From Lichenifustis flavocetrariae (GTDB lineage Bacteria; Pseudomonadota; Alphaproteobacteria; Rhizobiales; Beijerinckiaceae), in contig NZ_JAMOIM010000002.1 in NCBI RefSeq assembly GCF_026130545.1, positions 62,001-126,000 on the forward strand: 64,000 nt of DNA, read 5' to 3'. A program made the translations under genes and the position numbers. Positions 30,599-39,175 of the stretch are shown here, in pieces (the stretch's first letter is position 1; every line of letters begins with the position of its first letter). The notes beneath the pieces were generated by a model. That model did not search any database, was not told the DNA's origin, and saw nothing but the letters and a program-made list of their open reading frames with translations.

Positions 30599-31765
30599 TC
30601 AAGATGGTGGAAGCCAGGCACCGATGCGCTGCACGGCTTCCGCGATCTCCGCGGTCTGGCCCGCGAAGGACAACCGTAGCGTGCGGTGACCGCGATCCGG
30701 GTCGAAGTCGACCCCCGGCGTCGCCGCGACCCCGGCTTCGTTCAACATCCGCCGACAGAATTCCACCGAATCGTTGGTGAAGCGTCCGATGTCGGCATAG
30801 ACGTAGAAGGCGCCGTCAACAGGATGAATGTCGGCAAAGCCCATCTCCGGTAATCCTCCCAGGAGGATGGCGCGACTGGCGGCATAGCCTTGTCTTATGT
30901 CGTTCAGCTCGGCCTGTGCATCGAAAGCCGCAAGCGCCGCGATCTGGCTCAGGGTTGGAACCGAGATCGAAAGGTTCTGCTGCAACCGCTCCATCGTTCG
31001 TACAAGCAGGTCAGGGACGATCAGCCAGCCGATCCGCCAACCCGTCATGCAGAAGTATTTGGAGAAAGAGTTCACCACGACGGCGTCCGCCGAGAACTTC
31101 AAGGCCGTCTCGGCCGGCTCTTCATAGGTCAGGCCGTGATAGATCTCGTCCGAAATGAAGCGGATGCCGAGCTCGTCACATGTCAGAGCCACTGAGGCGA
31201 GATCCTCCGGCGACATCATGGTGCCAGAAGGATTGGCGGGGCTCATCAAAAGGACGCCGTCGATTCGGCATTCCGCGTGAGCACGGCGGATCGCCGCCGC
31301 ATCCACGACATAGCGGCTCGCCCGGCTGGTCGGCAGCGACACGACTTCGATCCCGAGGGCTTGGAGGATGTTGCGATAGGCCGGGTACCCCGGCGCCGCG
31401 ATGGCCACCCGTGCTCCAGCGTCAAACAAAGCCAGAAAGGCGAGGATAAAACCGCCGGAGGAGCCCGTCGTGACAATGACGCGCTCAGGGTCGATCGTCT
31501 GCCGATACCACTCGCCATAGTGGCGCGCGATCCTGGCCCGCAACGCCGGCATGCCGAGAGCCTCCGTGTAGCCGATCCTGCCCTGCTCGATCGCGCGGGC
31601 GGCCACCGCCCTGACGCTCAAGGGCGCGGGAGCCCCCGGTTCGCCAACCTCCATGTGGATGATCCGGGCGCCGTCCCGCTCACGCGAAGCGGCGGCACTC
31701 ATCACGTCCATGGCAAGAAAAGGTGCCACGGCGCTACGTCGGGAGGGATGCAACATGGTGACCAT
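30599..31765 (-). CDS. Class I/II PLP-dependent aminotransferase
   Basis: A 388-residue fold-type I aminotransferase. The PLP lysine is Lys236 in VNSFSKYFCMTGWRIGW. ANPSG (177-181) and SDEIYHGLTY (205-214) are the cofactor contacts, and the C-terminal Arg for the substrate carboxylate is in HRTLRLSFA. The GEPGAPAP motif near residue 41 is typical of the aspartate aminotransferase Ib group. The amino donor cannot be told. Two close in-frame ATGs (31765, 31756) are possible. It is divergent from the DsbA-like gene. Confidence 0.87.
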   Translation of the reverse strand: MVTMLHPSRRSAVAPFLAMDVMSAAASRERDGARIIHMEVGEPGAPAPLSVRAVAARAIEQGRIGYTEALGMPALRARIARHYGEWYRQTIDPERVIVTTGSSGGFILAFLALFDAGARVAIAAPGYPAYRNILQALGIEVVSLPTSRASRYVVDAAAIRRAHAECRIDGVLLMSPANPSGTMMSPEDLASVALTCDELGIRFISDEIYHGLTYEEPAETALKFSADAVVVNSFSKYFCMTGWRIGWLIVPDLLVRTMERLQQNLSISVPTLSQIAALAAFDAQAELNDIRQGYAASRAILLGGLPEMGFADIHPVDGAFYVYADIGRFTNDSVEFCRRMLNEAGVAATPGVDFDPDRGHRTLRLSFAGQTAEIAEAVQRIGAWLPPS

Positions 31766-31950
31766 CGTGGTTGAAGGCGGTTAAATGCGAGGCTCAGTCT
31801 GCGTCGGGGCTGGCGTTCGGCCGTAGAACGTCAATGGCGTTCGAGATCTCTCCGCCGCAGCCCCGAGATGGACATAATCGCAAGGTCCATGCTCAACTCG
31901 TTTCAAGCGCACGCCGTCGCCGACCGCCCTTCTCGTTTCAGGAGCTTCCC

Positions 31951-32739
31951 ATGTCCGTGTTTGCGTCAGCTTGCAAGGGATTGCGACGTCGTTTCGTCGG
32001 CGCCCTTGGTCTGGCACTCCTCATGAGCGCACCGGCCATGGCGGCCGAATTCAGCGACGCCCAGAAAACCGAGATCGGTCAACTCGTCAAAACCTATCTG
32101 CTGCAGAATCCCGAAGTCTTGCGCGACGCGATGGTGGAACTCGACAAGCGCGACAAGGCGCAGGAAGCGCAGAAGCGTGAGACGAACGTTCGGGACCAAT
32201 CGGCGCTTTTGCTGAACTCGCCCTATGGGGAAGAGTTGGGCAACCCAAACGGCAAAGTCACGCTGGTCGAGTTCTTCGACTATAATTGTGGCTACTGCAA
32301 ACGGGCGCTGGACGACATGGCCAAGCTCCTGAAGACCGAACCTGAGCTTCGGGTCGTGCTCAAGGATTTCCCTGTCCTCGGACCGGGGTCCGTCGAAGCC
32401 GCGCAAGTGGCCGGTGCCGTGCGCAACCAACTCAAGGGCGAGAAATTCTGGGCCTTCCACTATAAGCTCCTTTCCACCCATGGTCCGGTCGGCAAGGCCC
32501 AGGCGCTGGCGGCCGCGAAAGACTCTGGCGTGGATATGGACCAGTTGTCGAAGGACCTCGGTAGTCCGGCGGTGAAAGCCGGCATCGAGCAGAATATGCA
32601 GCTTGCGGATTCACTCAGCCTCACCGGCACGCCCTCCTACGTTCTCGGCCCGGAGGTCGTGGTCGGAGCCGTCGGCTACGACGAGCTCAAGGGTCGGCTC
32701 GACAATGTGGTGAAGTGCGGGAAGGCGTCCTGCTCCTGA
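31951..32739 (+). CDS. Periplasmic DsbA-family thiol-disulfide oxidoreductase
   Basis: A 262-residue exported thioredoxin-fold protein. The signal peptide is MSVFASACKGLRRR plus hydrophobic residues to APAMAA (about 32). Redox motif CGYC is at 113-116 and the cis-Pro loop is LTGTPSYVLG. The helical segment before the thioredoxin domain (residues 35-85) is like that in ScsC/BdbD-type proteins, so it may be an isomerase or a specialised oxidase. A Cys pair near the C-terminus (KCGKASCS) is notable. AGGAGC lies before ATG 31951; the open frame upstream is ignored. Confidence 0.88.
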   Translation: MSVFASACKGLRRRFVGALGLALLMSAPAMAAEFSDAQKTEIGQLVKTYLLQNPEVLRDAMVELDKRDKAQEAQKRETNVRDQSALLLNSPYGEELGNPNGKVTLVEFFDYNCGYCKRALDDMAKLLKTEPELRVVLKDFPVLGPGSVEAAQVAGAVRNQLKGEKFWAFHYKLLSTHGPVGKAQALAAAKDSGVDMDQLSKDLGSPAVKAGIEQNMQLADSLSLTGTPSYVLGPEVVVGAVGYDELKGRLDNVVKCGKASCS

Positions 32740-32975
32740 CAAAAGCTGGCTTCACACCGTCGCAAACCTTTCCTTCCCTCGGAGGTGGGTTTAATGAGGG
32801 CGGATCATGGCTTTGCGTCTTCACCCTGCCGAGGTCGTCGTTTCGGCCTCCGCATTTATGACCTGTATTATCCGATGACCCCGAGCCGAGTGGCTGGCCG
32901 AAACAGGCTGTTTGCGCCAACGCGCGGCGTCGCCTTTTCCAAGGTTGCCGCCATGCGCCGAGAGACACTTCAACA

Positions 32976-33506
32976 ATGATCCGAAACGGACTACGCGTGC
33001 GCGCCAAAACAGATCCTTCCGTCGCCGGTGAGGAGAGAGACCCCTCGCCAATCGACGCCGACCTGGTGCGGGAACTCGCTCAACTGGTCAGCGAAAGCGA
33101 TCTCGCGGAAATCGAAATCGAAAAAGGCGATCTTCGCATTCGTCTCACGCGGCACCATCGGGGCAAGGCCTCTCCAGCGGCAGTTCCATTCGCGCAGACT
33201 GCCGCCGTTCCAGTGGCACAGCCCACCCCGGCAACTTTGGCGGCGCCGGCCGCCTCGGCAGAGATCGACCCGGCCTCGCTTGTGAAGTCACCGATGGTTG
33301 GCACCGTCTATCGGCGTTCGAACCCTGAATCGAAGCCGTTCGTTGAACTCGGCGCAAGCGTTAAGGCCGGCGACCGGGTCCTGCTCGTTGAGGCCATGAA
33401 GACCTTTAACGATATCGTGGCGCATAAGTCGGGGACGGTCTCGGCCATTTTGGTCGAAGACGGCCAACCAGTCGAATACGGCGAACCCCTGATCGTCATC
33501 GCGTGA
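32976..33506 (+). CDS. accB: Biotin carboxyl carrier protein of acetyl-CoA carboxylase
   Basis: A 176-residue carrier. An N-terminal helical region ([20 protein letters not shown]) is followed by a Pro/Ala-rich linker (about 70-100) and a biotinyl domain with the lysine in [10 protein letters not shown] near residue 142. It presents carboxybiotin to the carboxyltransferase in fatty acid synthesis. It is followed after 37 bases by accC, its partner. In many relatives aroQ sits between the dsbA-like gene and accB; here that 236-base gap has no gene. Confidence 0.94.
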   Translation: MIRNGLRVRAKTDPSVAGEERDPSPIDADLVRELAQLVSESDLAEIEIEKGDLRIRLTRHHRGKASPAAVPFAQTAAVPVAQPTPATLAAPAASAEIDPASLVKSPMVGTVYRRSNPESKPFVELGASVKAGDRVLLVEAMKTFNDIVAHKSGTVSAILVEDGQPVEYGEPLIVIA

Positions 33507-33543
33507 GTCGCGGCGCGCGTCGACACTCCGGAGATTGATGATC

Positions 33544-34905
33544 ATGTTCGACAAGATACTGATCGCCAACCGCGGCGAGATCGCATTGCGAGTCCTGCGG
33601 GCCGCGAAAGAGCTCGGCATCGCGACTGTGGCGGTGCACTCGACGGCCGATGCCGACGCGATGCACGTCAAATTGGCTGACGAGAGCGTGTGCATCGGGC
33701 CACCGCCCGCACGGGACAGCTACCTCAACATTCCGGCGCTGCTGTCGGCCTGCGAGATCACCGGCGCGGATGCGATCCATCCCGGCTATGGCTTCCTGTC
33801 CGAGAACGCCCGTTTCGCCGAGATCCTGGCGGAACACGACATCGCGTTCATCGGCCCCAAGGCCGAACATATCCGGATCATGGGCGACAAGATCGAGGCC
33901 AAGAAGACCGCGCGCGCGCTTGGTATTCCGTGCGTTCCGGGATCGGAAGGCGGGGTGACGGACGATGTCGAGGCGGCGCGGGTCGCAGCGGAGATCGGCT
34001 ATCCGGTTCTGGTCAAGGCGGCGGCGGGTGGCGGCGGACGCGGCATGAAGGTCGCCCGGACCCCGGAAGACCTGTCAGAGGCGCTTTCCAGCGCCCGCAC
34101 GGAAGCCAAGGCGGCCTTTGGCGATGACGCGGTTTATCTCGAAAAGTACCTCGAGCGCCCGAGACACATCGAAGTCCAGGTGCTCGGCGATGGCCGTGGC
34201 GCCGCGATCCATCTCGGTGAGCGTGACTGTTCGCTGCAGCGCCGCCATCAGAAGGTCTGGGAGGAAGGGCTGTCGCCGGCTCTCAATGCGGATCAGCGGC
34301 TCGAAATCGGCAACATTTGTGCAGAGGCGATGCGCCGGCTCGGCTATCTTGGGGTCGGCACGATCGAGTTCCTCTACGAGAACGGCGAATTCTACTTCAT
34401 CGAGATGAACACCCGGATTCAGGTCGAGCATCCGGTAACCGAGATGATCACCGGCATCGATCTGGTGAACGAGCAGATCAAGATCGCCGCCGGTGCGCCG
34501 CTCGGACTGACGCAAGCAGATGTCCGATTTTCGGGTCACGCCATCGAGTGCCGGGTCAATGCGGAGAACCCGACGACCTTTCGGCCCTCACCGGGACGTA
34601 TCGCCTATTACCACCCACCCGGAGGTCTTGGCGTGCGTGTCGACAGCGCGGTCTACCAGGGCTATTCGATCCCGCCCAACTACGATTCCCTCGTCGGCAA
34701 GCTGATCGTCCACGGGCGCACTCGCACCGAGGCGCTCTTGCGGCTGCGACGCGCCCTCGATGAGTTTATCGTCGATGGGATCGAGACCACGCTGCCGTTG
34801 TTCCGACGCCTTGTGCGCAATGTCGACGTCCAGAACGGGGATTACGATATTCACTGGCTGGAGCGGTATCTGGCAGACGAAGAGATCGCTGGCGGACAAG
34901 TTTAA
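33544..34905 (+). CDS. accC: Biotin carboxylase subunit of acetyl-CoA carboxylase
   Basis: ATP-grasp enzyme that carboxylates biotin on AccB. It has 453 residues, starting [17 protein letters not shown]. Key segments are the Gly-rich ATP loop [39 protein letters not shown] and [16 protein letters not shown], which holds the catalytic Glu and Arg. ATG 33538 and ATG 33544 are both possible; GGAG at 33530-33533 is 4 and 10 bases away respectively. Length and start match the family. Same operon as accB. Confidence 0.95.
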   Translation: MFDKILIANRGEIALRVLRAAKELGIATVAVHSTADADAMHVKLADESVCIGPPPARDSYLNIPALLSACEITGADAIHPGYGFLSENARFAEILAEHDIAFIGPKAEHIRIMGDKIEAKKTARALGIPCVPGSEGGVTDDVEAARVAAEIGYPVLVKAAAGGGGRGMKVARTPEDLSEALSSARTEAKAAFGDDAVYLEKYLERPRHIEVQVLGDGRGAAIHLGERDCSLQRRHQKVWEEGLSPALNADQRLEIGNICAEAMRRLGYLGVGTIEFLYENGEFYFIEMNTRIQVEHPVTEMITGIDLVNEQIKIAAGAPLGLTQADVRFSGHAIECRVNAENPTTFRPSPGRIAYYHPPGGLGVRVDSAVYQGYSIPPNYDSLVGKLIVHGRTRTEALLRLRRALDEFIVDGIETTLPLFRRLVRNVDVQNGDYDIHWLERYLADEEIAGGQV

Positions 34906-34945
34906 GCGTCTATCCAGCGACACCTCCGCACCCGCTCCTAAAGGA

Positions 34946-35686
34946 CTATTTTGACCGAAAGGCCATCCCGGCAAGCATGCCGGTATAGGGCTTCGGCAAC
35001 GGGAAAGCGAGGTCACCTCGTTTGCTGGTGTTGATGCCAAGGCCGGCCAGTGCCTCGATGAATTTCACCGCCACGCCGACACCATCGATCACCGGGACGC
35101 CGAGTTCATGGGTCAGGTCGCGTGCGAGGTCGGCCATGCCGCCGCAGCCGAGCACGATGGCACCCGATCCGTCCTCATCAAGGGCCCGGCGGCACTCGTC
35201 GACGATCTTGCGGCGCGCATCCGAGGCGGGATCTTCCAGTTCCAGAACAGCCAGTTCGGTGGCCCGCACGCGACGGCAGTGCCGCTCCATGCCATAGGCA
35301 TGCACGAGATGCTCGGCGATGATCCGCGTCCGCCCGAGGGTCGTCACGACACTGAACCCGGTCGCAACGAAACTCGCGGCATGCATGGCGGCTTCCGCGA
35401 TCCCGAGCACCGGGCCTCGCGCGGCCTCGCGGGCGGCGAGAAGGCCGGGGTCGCCGAAACAGGCAATCACATAGCCGTCGCAGCCCTCGCGCTCTCCCGC
35501 CCTGATCTCCTCAAGCAGACCGATGACGCTCACGGCCTCGTCGTAGTGCCCCTCGATCGAGACGGGACCCGTTGGGGATGTGGCGCCGACGATCTCGGTT
35601 CCCGGCGCCGCGGCTGCCTTGGCGGCGGCCACGATGGTCTGGGTCATGGACGCGGTGGTGTTCGGATTGATGACCTTGATTCTCAT
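34946..35686 (-). CDS. Asp/Glu/hydantoin racemase family protein
   Basis: A 246-residue cofactor-independent racemase. The two catalytic cysteines are Cys76 in ACFGDPG and Cys181 in VLGCGGM, and the N-terminus MRIKVINPNTTASMT is characteristic of hydantoin or allantoin racemases. No hydantoinase or carbamoylase gene is nearby, so the substrate stays open. It ends 40 bases past the accC stop, converging with it, and starts 12 bases after the stop of the WD40 gene, so the two may be cotranscribed. Confidence 0.85.
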   Translation of the reverse strand: MRIKVINPNTTASMTQTIVAAAKAAAAPGTEIVGATSPTGPVSIEGHYDEAVSVIGLLEEIRAGEREGCDGYVIACFGDPGLLAAREAARGPVLGIAEAAMHAASFVATGFSVVTTLGRTRIIAEHLVHAYGMERHCRRVRATELAVLELEDPASDARRKIVDECRRALDEDGSGAIVLGCGGMADLARDLTHELGVPVIDGVGVAVKFIEALAGLGINTSKRGDLAFPLPKPYTGMLAGMAFRSK

Positions 35687-35698
35687 GAAGGGCTCGCG

Positions 35699-36703
35699 TC
35701 AGGTTGGAAGTCGGATAAGACCGGCATCGCCGCCCCGTGTTCCGAACAGCAGTCGCTCGCCTTTGTCGTCCCAGGCCAGGGCTGAAACGGCCCCCCCTTC
35801 GGACCGCTCCAAGCGCACCGGAAGCTCGGACGCATCCGACAGCCGACACATGAGGACAAAACCGTCGTCATAACCCATGGCCAGCACCATGGCTTTGGGG
35901 TGGAAAGCCACCTGTGTGATCTTGGCGGTTCTGACGCCGCATTCGCGTGGCTGCTTGCCCATGGGACCGGTCTTGCCCTCGAAGGGCCAAACCACACAGG
36001 CTTCGGCACCGGATGTCGCAAGCCAATTGCCATCGCGCGACCAACTGAAGGAGCGCGGCTTTGCCGGATAGCCGGACATGCGCATGTTGCCGCCATCGGC
36101 AAGGCGCCACCCGTGCATGGAATTTTCCTGCATCGACGTCACCAGGAACCGCCCATCGGGCGACCAGGTGACGTCGAGATGCGAACCCTTCCAGGTCAAG
36201 GAGTCCGGAGCCTCCGCGGTATTGGGAAACCATAGCGAAGCGCCATTGTAGTGCGCGATCGCCAAGCGATAGCCCTTGGGCGCGAAGGCAAGTCCCCGCG
36301 CCGTCGAGGCCATAGCTATCGTCTTTACCTCGCCCTTGGCGGAGCGGGACCGCACCGTTTTGCCTGCCGACCAGGCCGCTGCCCCATCGGAGCGGAGTGC
36401 CACGGCGTCGATCCACTGACCTTTCTCGTCGCCGAGAACCGTCAAAGTGCCCTTCGCATCCGTCGCCACGACCCGGCCGTCATCGCCACCCGTCAGCAGA
36501 AGATCGCCGTTTGTCGCCGCGACCAGAATGCCGGCATCCGGGTGCGCCTCGACGCGTCGGCCCGGATCCTCGGCGAAAAACACCGCACCATCCCCGAGGG
36601 CCAGAACCGGCGTCGCGCCCAGAAAGGCCGCCGCAGTGACATGGGCACCGGCGCTGATCGGCACGACGCTGTCGATCAGGGAGGTGGCAGAGGCTAACGC
36701 CAT
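35699..36703 (-). CDS. WD40-repeat protein
   Basis: A 334-residue protein made of seven or so beta-propeller blades; clear repeat turns are LAFAPKGYRLAIAHYNG, VTWSPDGRFLVTSMQEN, FSWSRDGNWLATSG and VAFHPKAMVLAMGYDDG. No signal peptide or membrane helix is seen, so it is probably cytosolic. The family is widespread in alphaproteobacteria without known function. It is followed by the racemase gene after 12 bases. Confidence 0.8.
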   Translation of the reverse strand: MALASATSLIDSVVPISAGAHVTAAAFLGATPVLALGDGAVFFAEDPGRRVEAHPDAGILVAATNGDLLLTGGDDGRVVATDAKGTLTVLGDEKGQWIDAVALRSDGAAAWSAGKTVRSRSAKGEVKTIAMASTARGLAFAPKGYRLAIAHYNGASLWFPNTAEAPDSLTWKGSHLDVTWSPDGRFLVTSMQENSMHGWRLADGGNMRMSGYPAKPRSFSWSRDGNWLATSGAEACVVWPFEGKTGPMGKQPRECGVRTAKITQVAFHPKAMVLAMGYDDGFVLMCRLSDASELPVRLERSEGGAVSALAWDDKGERLLFGTRGGDAGLIRLPT

Positions 36704-36856
36704 AGGGACTACCGCTCGTTCAACACATGCCGCGCAAGGGCCGGCGGGGCTGATGTTTCAGACGCCGGGTTCTACCCTGTCAAGCCAAGCAACCTTGAGC
36801 GCAGGAAACAATCCCCGATCACCATGAGACGAACCCGAAAAATCAGGCGCCGCGAT

Positions 36857-37564
36857 CTATTTTGGATTGCGGAAAGACGCCAGGGACGCCTTCTGCCGTC
36901 CTTCCGCGTCGAAATTGCCAGGCGCGAGCCAAGCCTCGAATCCGTTTTTCACAGCCGGCCATTCGGTGTCCAGCATGGAATACCAGGCCGTATCGCGATT
37001 GCGGCCCTTCACGATCATGTGCTGGCGGAACACACCCTCGAAAGTGAAGCCGAACCGCTCCGCAGCCCGTCGCGACGGCATGTTGAGCGCGTTGCACTTC
37101 CATTCATAGCGACGATAGCCGAGGTCGTCGAAGGCATGGCGAGCCAGGAGATACATGCTCTCCGTCGCGCCTGGCGTGCGCTGCAGCAGCGGTGAGAACA
37201 GGATGTTGCCGGTCTCGATTGCCCGGTTCGCAGTGTCGATCCGCATCAAGGTCGTGTGGCCGATGGCCTTTCCGCTCCCCTTGTCCAAGATCGCGAAGAA
37301 GAGCGGGTCCGCCGACGCAGCCTTTCGGGCGATATGCTCGCGAAAACCCGCGAGATCCGGAAAGGGACCATCGGGCATGTAGTCCCAGAGCCACGCATTC
37401 TCGGCCCCGCCCGCGATCGGAAACAGATCGTCGGCATGGGCGGCGGCGAGGGGAACAAGCCTGACGAAACCGCCGGTCAGGGTACCGGGTTCGGGACGGG
37501 TCGCGTGACCCGGTTGGACGATCGAGCCGAGCGGGCGTTCATGTCCCAGCACCATTGCGTCCAT
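36857..37564 (-). CDS. GNAT-family N-acetyltransferase (RimJ/RimL-like)
   Basis: A 235-residue acetyltransferase. Segments FVRLVPLAAAHADDL, FFAILDKGSGKAIGHTTLMRID, and the acetyl-CoA loop region with YEWKCNALNMPSRRAAERFGFTFEG match the RimL group, which acetylates protein N-termini or small amines. The C-terminal extension (residues 200-235) is slightly longer than usual. It ends 153 bases before the WD40 start. Substrate unknown. Confidence 0.85.
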   Translation of the reverse strand: MDAMVLGHERPLGSIVQPGHATRPEPGTLTGGFVRLVPLAAAHADDLFPIAGGAENAWLWDYMPDGPFPDLAGFREHIARKAASADPLFFAILDKGSGKAIGHTTLMRIDTANRAIETGNILFSPLLQRTPGATESMYLLARHAFDDLGYRRYEWKCNALNMPSRRAAERFGFTFEGVFRQHMIVKGRNRDTAWYSMLDTEWPAVKNGFEAWLAPGNFDAEGRQKASLASFRNPK

Positions 37565-37607
37565 CCTCGATCACCCGATCTCCCGCCGGAGCGGAACGCC
37601 TCAGGTC

Positions 37608-38432
37608 CTAATTCCTGTGGCGCTTGTCATCAGCATAGAGGATGGCGACCTGCCGGTCAGCCTCGGTCGCCGAAGCGGCTGCCTTGTTATAGAGATCGAT
37701 GATCCAGGCGTCGCGCTGATCGGTAGCGGCATCTTTGGCAAGCATTAGCCACATCAGACCACGGGCGCGCTGCCGGGCAACGCCGTCGAAGCCGTTGAAC
37801 AGCATGTGCCCGAGAAGGGCTTCGGCCTCCTTATGGTTTTTCTCGGCGGCCAGCGCCATCCAGCGCACTGCCTGACGGACATCTTTCGGGATGCTGTTCG
37901 CGCCGTCGAGATAGAGCCTGGCAAGATTATATTGGGCGTCTGCGCTGCCGAAATTAAGCGCAGCATATTGGAACATCTCCAGCGCCCGTTCGGGATCCGG
38001 TTTGATGTCCGTATTGGCGATGCCGTTCAGATCGTAGACGCCGAGCGCCACGAAGGCATTCGATACGACCGACATATCGCGGATGCTTCGATTGTCTTCA
38101 TCATAGCTCTGGATGATCTGCGTGAAGTACTCGAAGGCTTTGGCATCATCCTGCGGCACACCATCGCCGTCGGCATACATCTTGCCGAGCTTCCACCGCG
38201 CCAGCGGATTGCCATTCGCGGCCGCATATTTGAAGGCTTCCACCGACGACTTGACGTCTCCGGCCCGATAGCCCGCAATGCCCTGGCGAAGCGCCTGCAA
38301 AGGATTAGTGAAATTCGACAGCGGCGTTTTCGCGTCAGCCGGCGTCTCTGCCGATCCATCGAGCGCAAAAGCCTGAGTGGTCGCACACCCGACCATCAAT
38401 GCAACAGTGAGGCAAAGGGCACGATCACGCAT
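37608..38432 (-). CDS. exoR: ExoR-like periplasmic Sel1-repeat regulator
   Basis: A 274-residue exported Sel1/TPR protein. A signal peptide (residues 1-24, ending TTQAFA) is followed by helical repeats such as AFKYAAANGNPLARWKLGKMYADGDGV, AQYNLARLYLDGA and AEALLGHMLFNG. Repeat order, length and N-terminal sequence closely resemble ExoR of Sinorhizobium and Agrobacterium, which binds the ExoS sensor domain and represses succinoglycan genes while favouring motility. GGAGAG lies about nine bases before ATG 38432, preferred over ATG 38480. No exoS/chvI pair is in the window, so the role is inferred. Confidence 0.7.
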   Translation of the reverse strand: MRDRALCLTVALMVGCATTQAFALDGSAETPADAKTPLSNFTNPLQALRQGIAGYRAGDVKSSVEAFKYAAANGNPLARWKLGKMYADGDGVPQDDAKAFEYFTQIIQSYDEDNRSIRDMSVVSNAFVALGVYDLNGIANTDIKPDPERALEMFQYAALNFGSADAQYNLARLYLDGANSIPKDVRQAVRWMALAAEKNHKEAEALLGHMLFNGFDGVARQRARGLMWLMLAKDAATDQRDAWIIDLYNKAAASATEADRQVAILYADDKRHRN

Positions 38433-39175
38433 CGAGACCGCTCTCCATACGATCGGTCCGACGGGAACGTGACGCCCCAATCCCTACGATGCCGTGTGTC
38501 CCGACCATCTGGTGATCCGCCCCACTCAACCATCACAACCGCGCCCCGCGGCACCGTGATCTTCCCAGAGACCCGGCCCCATACTGCGAGGATCGCGACC
38601 CCCGAACCTTCCGGCTAGCGTCGAACTTCCCGATCTGAACGACCGATGAAGAACCAAGCAATCAGAACTGTTCTAGGTAGGTCAGATTAGCGCGGCGTTT
38701 ATGGCGCAATAGCGGCACCCGTCAGCAGGCAGACCGAGAGGTTTCGAAACGAAAATGGGTGTGTCTGAAACAGCACGATCCCGCCAGGTACCAGTGAATG
38801 ACTTGCCTGTTCTCAGTTTGGCAAGGTTACCGCTAGGTACAAGCCGCATCTACAACGAAAAGGTCTTTGTTGTAACCTGATTGTTACACACAGGCGATGT
38901 CCGACAGGGGGACGTCTAAGTCCTGCAGCCCGTCGCGACAGGCTGGAAGCGGCATGCCCTTCGAAAGGGTGGCTTAGAGAGCGACTACCATGTCAATTTC
39001 TCCAACTGAACTCTGAGTAGCGAATACTTGGACCGAGCATCGCAACCACCGCCAAGATCGAGCCCAACGTAGGAATGCGTGTGGAGGCCGACGCATCGTC
39101 CAGGTTCGTGGACGCGTACCTTCGAGCAGGATCGACAAGAGACAAACTGGCGCAGCCTCTCCAGCCTCGCCCACC
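38433..39175. other. Gene-free region with palindromes between exoR and valS
   Basis: These 743 bases have no credible open frame; one long minus-strand frame (38985-39995) runs antiparallel-shifted through the valS 3' end and looks spurious. The middle (about 38640-38990) looks richer in A+T than its surroundings. Two overlapping inverted repeats occur: TACAAC (38851-38856) with GTTGTA (38869-38874), and TGTAAC (38871-38876) with GTTACA (38883-38888). A small hairpin CCCTT-CGA-AAGGG lies near 38957-38969. A small RNA or promoter region is possible. Confidence 0.4.
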
